Positions 33,105-33,897 of a DNA stretch of 33,897 bases are shown in pieces (the first letter of the stretch is position 1; every line of letters starts with the position of its first letter). Below the pieces are notes generated by a model, which saw nothing but the letters and a program-made list of their open reading frames with translations, did no database searches and was not told where the DNA came from. The DNA lies in contig JARHZW010000021.1 of assembly GCA_029264685.1 (NCBI GenBank), forward strand, positions 1 through 33,897. The letters are read 5' to 3'. Source of the stretch: Candidatus Limivicinus sp. GTDB taxonomy: Bacteria > Bacillota > Clostridia > Oscillospirales > Oscillospiraceae. The translations under genes and the position numbers were made by a program.

Positions 33105-33897
33105 ATGGCCGAAAGCAAAACATATATAGCAATAGACCTGAAGTCCTTTTATGCCTCTGTTGAATGCAGAGAACGGGGGCTTGATCCGCTTACCACCAAT
33201 CTTGTTGTGGCTGACAAAAGCCGAACGGAAAAAACCATATGCCTTGCGGTAAGTCCTTCCCTTAAAGCATGGGGGATTCCCGGCAGACCAAGGCTTTTTG
33301 AAGTGGTTCAAAAGGTCAAAGAAATAAACGCACAAAGAAAAATGGCGGCAAAGGGACATAAGCTCTGCGGCAGCTCCTGTGACGATAGGGAGCTTAAAGC
33401 CGATCCTGCCAAGGAAGTGGATTATATTACGGCACCTCCACGGATGGCCTTTTACCTTCAATACAGCACAAAAGTTTATCAGGTATATCTTAAATATTTT
33501 GCACCGGAAGATATAGTGGTTTACTCCATAGATGAAGTTTTTATAGATGTCACATCATACCTTAAAACCTACGGGAAAACAGCTCATGAGCTTGCCATGA
33601 CAGTGGTTCAGGATGTGGTTAAATCTACCGGTATAACCGCAACGGCAGGAATAGGAACAAATCTGTATTTATGCAAGGCCGCTATGGACATTGTGGCAAA
33701 GCGCATACCTGCTGATAAAGACGGAGTTAGAATTGCGGAGCTTGACGAAATGTCATACCGCCGTCAACTCTGGTCCCACAGACCGCTTACGGATTTCTGG
33801 AGAGTGGGAAAGGGCTATGCAAAGAAGCTGGAGGCTAACGGCTTATACACAATGGGAGATATTGCCAGATGCTCTGTGGGAAAACCCGAGGATAGAT
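33105..33897 (+). CDS. Y-family DNA polymerase (ImpB/MucB/SamB type), 5' part
   Basis: The gene starts at ATG 33105, with a run of six G (AGGGGGG) about 7 bases upstream, and runs off the right edge after 264 codons. The palm and fingers of a translesion polymerase are clear: AIDLKSFYASVE (9-20, catalytic Asp11), YSIDEVFIDVT (140-150, catalytic Asp143 and Glu144), and TATAGIGTNLYLCKAAMDI. DLKSFYAS instead of DMDCFFAS and the long insert around 75-110 place it nearer the UvrX/UmuC-like group of Firmicutes than classical DinB. The C-terminal little-finger domain is outside the window. A second ATG at 33100 in another frame stops after nine codons and is not used. Confidence 0.93.
   Translation, partial: MAESKTYIAIDLKSFYASVECRERGLDPLTTNLVVADKSRTEKTICLAVSPSLKAWGIPGRPRLFEVVQKVKEINAQRKMAAKGHKLCGSSCDDRELKADPAKEVDYITAPPRMAFYLQYSTKVYQVYLKYFAPEDIVVYSIDEVFIDVTSYLKTYGKTAHELAMTVVQDVVKSTGITATAGIGTNLYLCKAAMDIVAKRIPADKDGVRIAELDEMSYRRQLWSHRPLTDFWRVGKGYAKKLEANGLYTMGDIARCSVGKPEDR

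Overview
The window looks like a chromosomal segment of a low-to-mid G+C Gram-positive anaerobe, most likely a gut Clostridia member near Oscillospiraceae/Ruminococcaceae. The reasons are strong AGGAGG-type ribosome binding sites, occasional TTG and GTG starts, a sortase-assembled pilus, a one-chain PurL, and clostridial variants of PurF and FolD. The lineage is inferred from gene style, not from a marker gene. No rRNA, tRNA, CRISPR array, insertion sequence or phage gene was found.

Layout. (1) Positions 2-133 hold the 3' end of an unrecognised plus-strand gene that converges on a bidirectional terminator. (2) Positions 7222-287 (minus) form a pilus operon in the order tip adhesin, SipA-like signal peptidase, FctA-like major pilin, class B sortase, FctB-like small pilin. 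This is the same order as the streptococcal FCT-3/FCT-4 pilus islands. The adhesin is split by one in-frame TAA at 3848-3850, which removes its wall anchor. (3) Positions 7662-11794 look like one TetR-controlled module: a GntP-type permease (minus), the TetR regulator (minus), and an SDR dehydrogenase with a cysteine-rich DUF169 protein (plus). Copies of a GAGT-N2-ACTC-type dyad lie upstream of all three transcription units. (4) Positions 12017-18023 (plus) encode an RpiR-type regulator, then a PhnD-PhnC-PhnE-PhnE type importer and a cytosolic 5'-nucleotidase-type phosphatase. The last four genes are tightly packed and end at a strong terminator.

(5) Positions 31256-18110 (minus) form a purine biosynthesis operon: purE-purC-purF-purM-purN-purO-purH(AICARFT only)-purD-purL-fhs. 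It is preceded by a ZTP (pfl) riboswitch with an overlapping terminator. It covers PRPP to IMP except purB. The IMP cyclohydrolase step uses a separate archaeal-type PurO, and the PurF has lost its glutaminase nucleophile. (6) Divergent from it, positions 31353-32980 (plus) carry an FchA-type cyclohydrolase and a FolD whose cyclohydrolase residues are replaced. The two proteins appear to share the job of one FolD and, with Fhs, supply 10-formyl-THF to PurN and PurH. (7) From 33105 to the right edge runs the start of a Y-family DNA polymerase.

The best candidates for new biology are the glutaminase-dead PurF in an otherwise normal operon, the FolD/FchA division of labour beside a ZTP-controlled purine operon, the TetR-operator regulon around the DUF169 protein, and the adhesin nonsense codon.
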